Below, piece by piece: positions 4,947-5,545 of a stretch of 5,545 nt of DNA (its first letter is position 1; each line of letters starts with the position of its first letter). Under the pieces are notes generated by a model, which ran no database searches, was not told the DNA's origin, and worked only from the letters and a program-made list of their open reading frames with translations. The stretch lies in NCBI GenBank assembly GCA_003506275.1, contig DOBD01000143.1:889-6433 (forward strand), read 5' to 3'. This DNA is from Bacteroidales bacterium (GTDB lineage: Bacteria; Bacteroidota; Bacteroidia; Bacteroidales; UBA1402). The position numbers and the translations under genes are program-made.

Positions 4947-5545
4947 ATGGGCAAGATTTTCCTATTAGCAAGTTTTTTCAGTTTCATCTCAATTGGGCCG
5001 GTTATTGCGAGCAATGGACGCATTCAGGGCATGATAACCACGTCAGAGGGTCTTCCAGCCGCCTATGTCAACGTGACGTTAGTAGGGTCGGGCAAGGGGA
5101 TGGTGGTCGATACGTCTGGACATTTCCTGTTTACAGGGGTTAACCCAGGTTTGTACACCTTGCGGGTTCGTTTCTTAGGCCTCCAACCCAAGGATGAGCG
5201 GGTGGAGGTACACGCCGGTCAAACAGCGGTGGTGAATGTCATCCTGAACGAAAACTGGCAACACCTTAAGGAGGTGGTCATCAAAGCGTCCCCCAACAGA
5301 TATGTTACTGACTACCCATCCATCTCGCTGCGGTTGAAGACTCCTCTGGTGGAAGTGCCTCAAAACATCCAGGTCATCAGCAAGCACGTTTTAGACGACC
5401 AACAGGTCTTTGATATGCTGGAAGGTGTCACTCGCAATGTGAGTGGAGTGACCCGCATGGAACACTGGGACAATTACGCCCAAATCAACATGAGGGGGTC
5501 TCAGATAGCCGGTTTTCGCAACTGGAGAAAACGGACCATGCTGAC
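4947..5545 (+). CDS. TonB-dependent siderophore-type receptor (N-terminal 199 residues; runs off the right edge)
   Basis: The window holds codons 1-199; the beta-barrel lies outside. The ATG at 4947 follows an A-rich stretch, common for Bacteroidota starts, and opens a signal peptide (MGKIFLLASFFSFISIGPVIA, cleavage near residue 21). Residues 24-104 form a carboxypeptidase-regulatory-like domain: GRIQGMITTSEGLPAAYVNV, DTSGHFLFTGVNPGLYTLRV, ending VVNVIL. A linker, LKEVVIKA (108-115), leads into the plug: LRLKTPLVEVPQNIQVISKH, then DDQQVFDMLEGVTRNVSGVTR and INMRGSQIAGFRN (180-192). The plug resembles FecA/FhuA-class ferric-siderophore receptors rather than SusC-type glycan receptors, so iron-chelate uptake across the outer membrane is the best guess. 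Residues 193-199 (WRKRTML) do not resemble the RNGM-like continuation I would expect, but too little is visible to call a frameshift. No TonB or FecIR-type regulator genes are in the window. Confidence 0.9.
   Translation, partial: MGKIFLLASFFSFISIGPVIASNGRIQGMITTSEGLPAAYVNVTLVGSGKGMVVDTSGHFLFTGVNPGLYTLRVRFLGLQPKDERVEVHAGQTAVVNVILNENWQHLKEVVIKASPNRYVTDYPSISLRLKTPLVEVPQNIQVISKHVLDDQQVFDMLEGVTRNVSGVTRMEHWDNYAQINMRGSQIAGFRNWRKRTML

Noticed and set aside
4898..5143. 81-codon reading frame overlapping the start of the TonB-dependent receptor
   Set aside because: It is a different frame of the receptor gene, begins with TTG and lacks any protein-like pattern.

Overview
The window most likely comes from a member of the Bacteroidota with a moderately high GC content. 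Counted by hand, one 60-base line inside the alanine dehydrogenase gene is 60% GC. Three things point to this phylum. Two perfect TAnnTTTG elements, the Bacteroidota -7 promoter consensus, sit just upstream of genes. Clear Shine-Dalgarno sites are nearly absent. The last gene is a TonB-dependent receptor with a carboxypeptidase-regulatory-like N-terminal extension, an arrangement typical of this phylum. I cannot name a genus.

Layout from left to right. Positions 1-1657 hold two minus-strand genes for exported esterases: a family CE15 glucuronoyl esterase, followed 88 bp downstream by the start of a XynE-like SGNH/GDSL hydrolase that runs off the left edge. Together they suggest removal of ester-linked side groups from glucuronoxylan, and the locus may continue to the left. 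Positions 1658-1896 are a 239-bp divergent intergenic region, the longest gap in the window. It holds helically phased CAAT repeats and a good promoter for a 61-residue Cys/Trp-rich protein of unknown function (1897-2082).

Convergent with that small gene is a complete yefM-yoeB toxin-antitoxin operon on the minus strand (2119-2630). The genes overlap by ATGA, all the toxin catalytic residues are present, there is a textbook promoter, and an imperfect palindrome that could be the autoregulatory operator lies over the promoter. This segment is more AT-rich than its surroundings.

Divergent from it on the plus strand are a pirin-family cupin (2771-3667), a canonical alanine dehydrogenase (3759-4847), and the first 199 codons of a siderophore-type TonB-dependent outer-membrane receptor (4947 to the right edge). 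Pirin and Ald may share a transcript, but nothing in the sequence proves a functional link. The receptor is separated from ald by 99 bp and probably has its own promoter.

Most of the window is recognisable accessory and metabolic content. I found no clearly undescribed multi-gene system. The points most worth a second look are the non-canonical active-site neighbourhood of the CE15 enzyme, the 61-aa orphan protein, and the operator-like structures around the toxin-antitoxin promoter.
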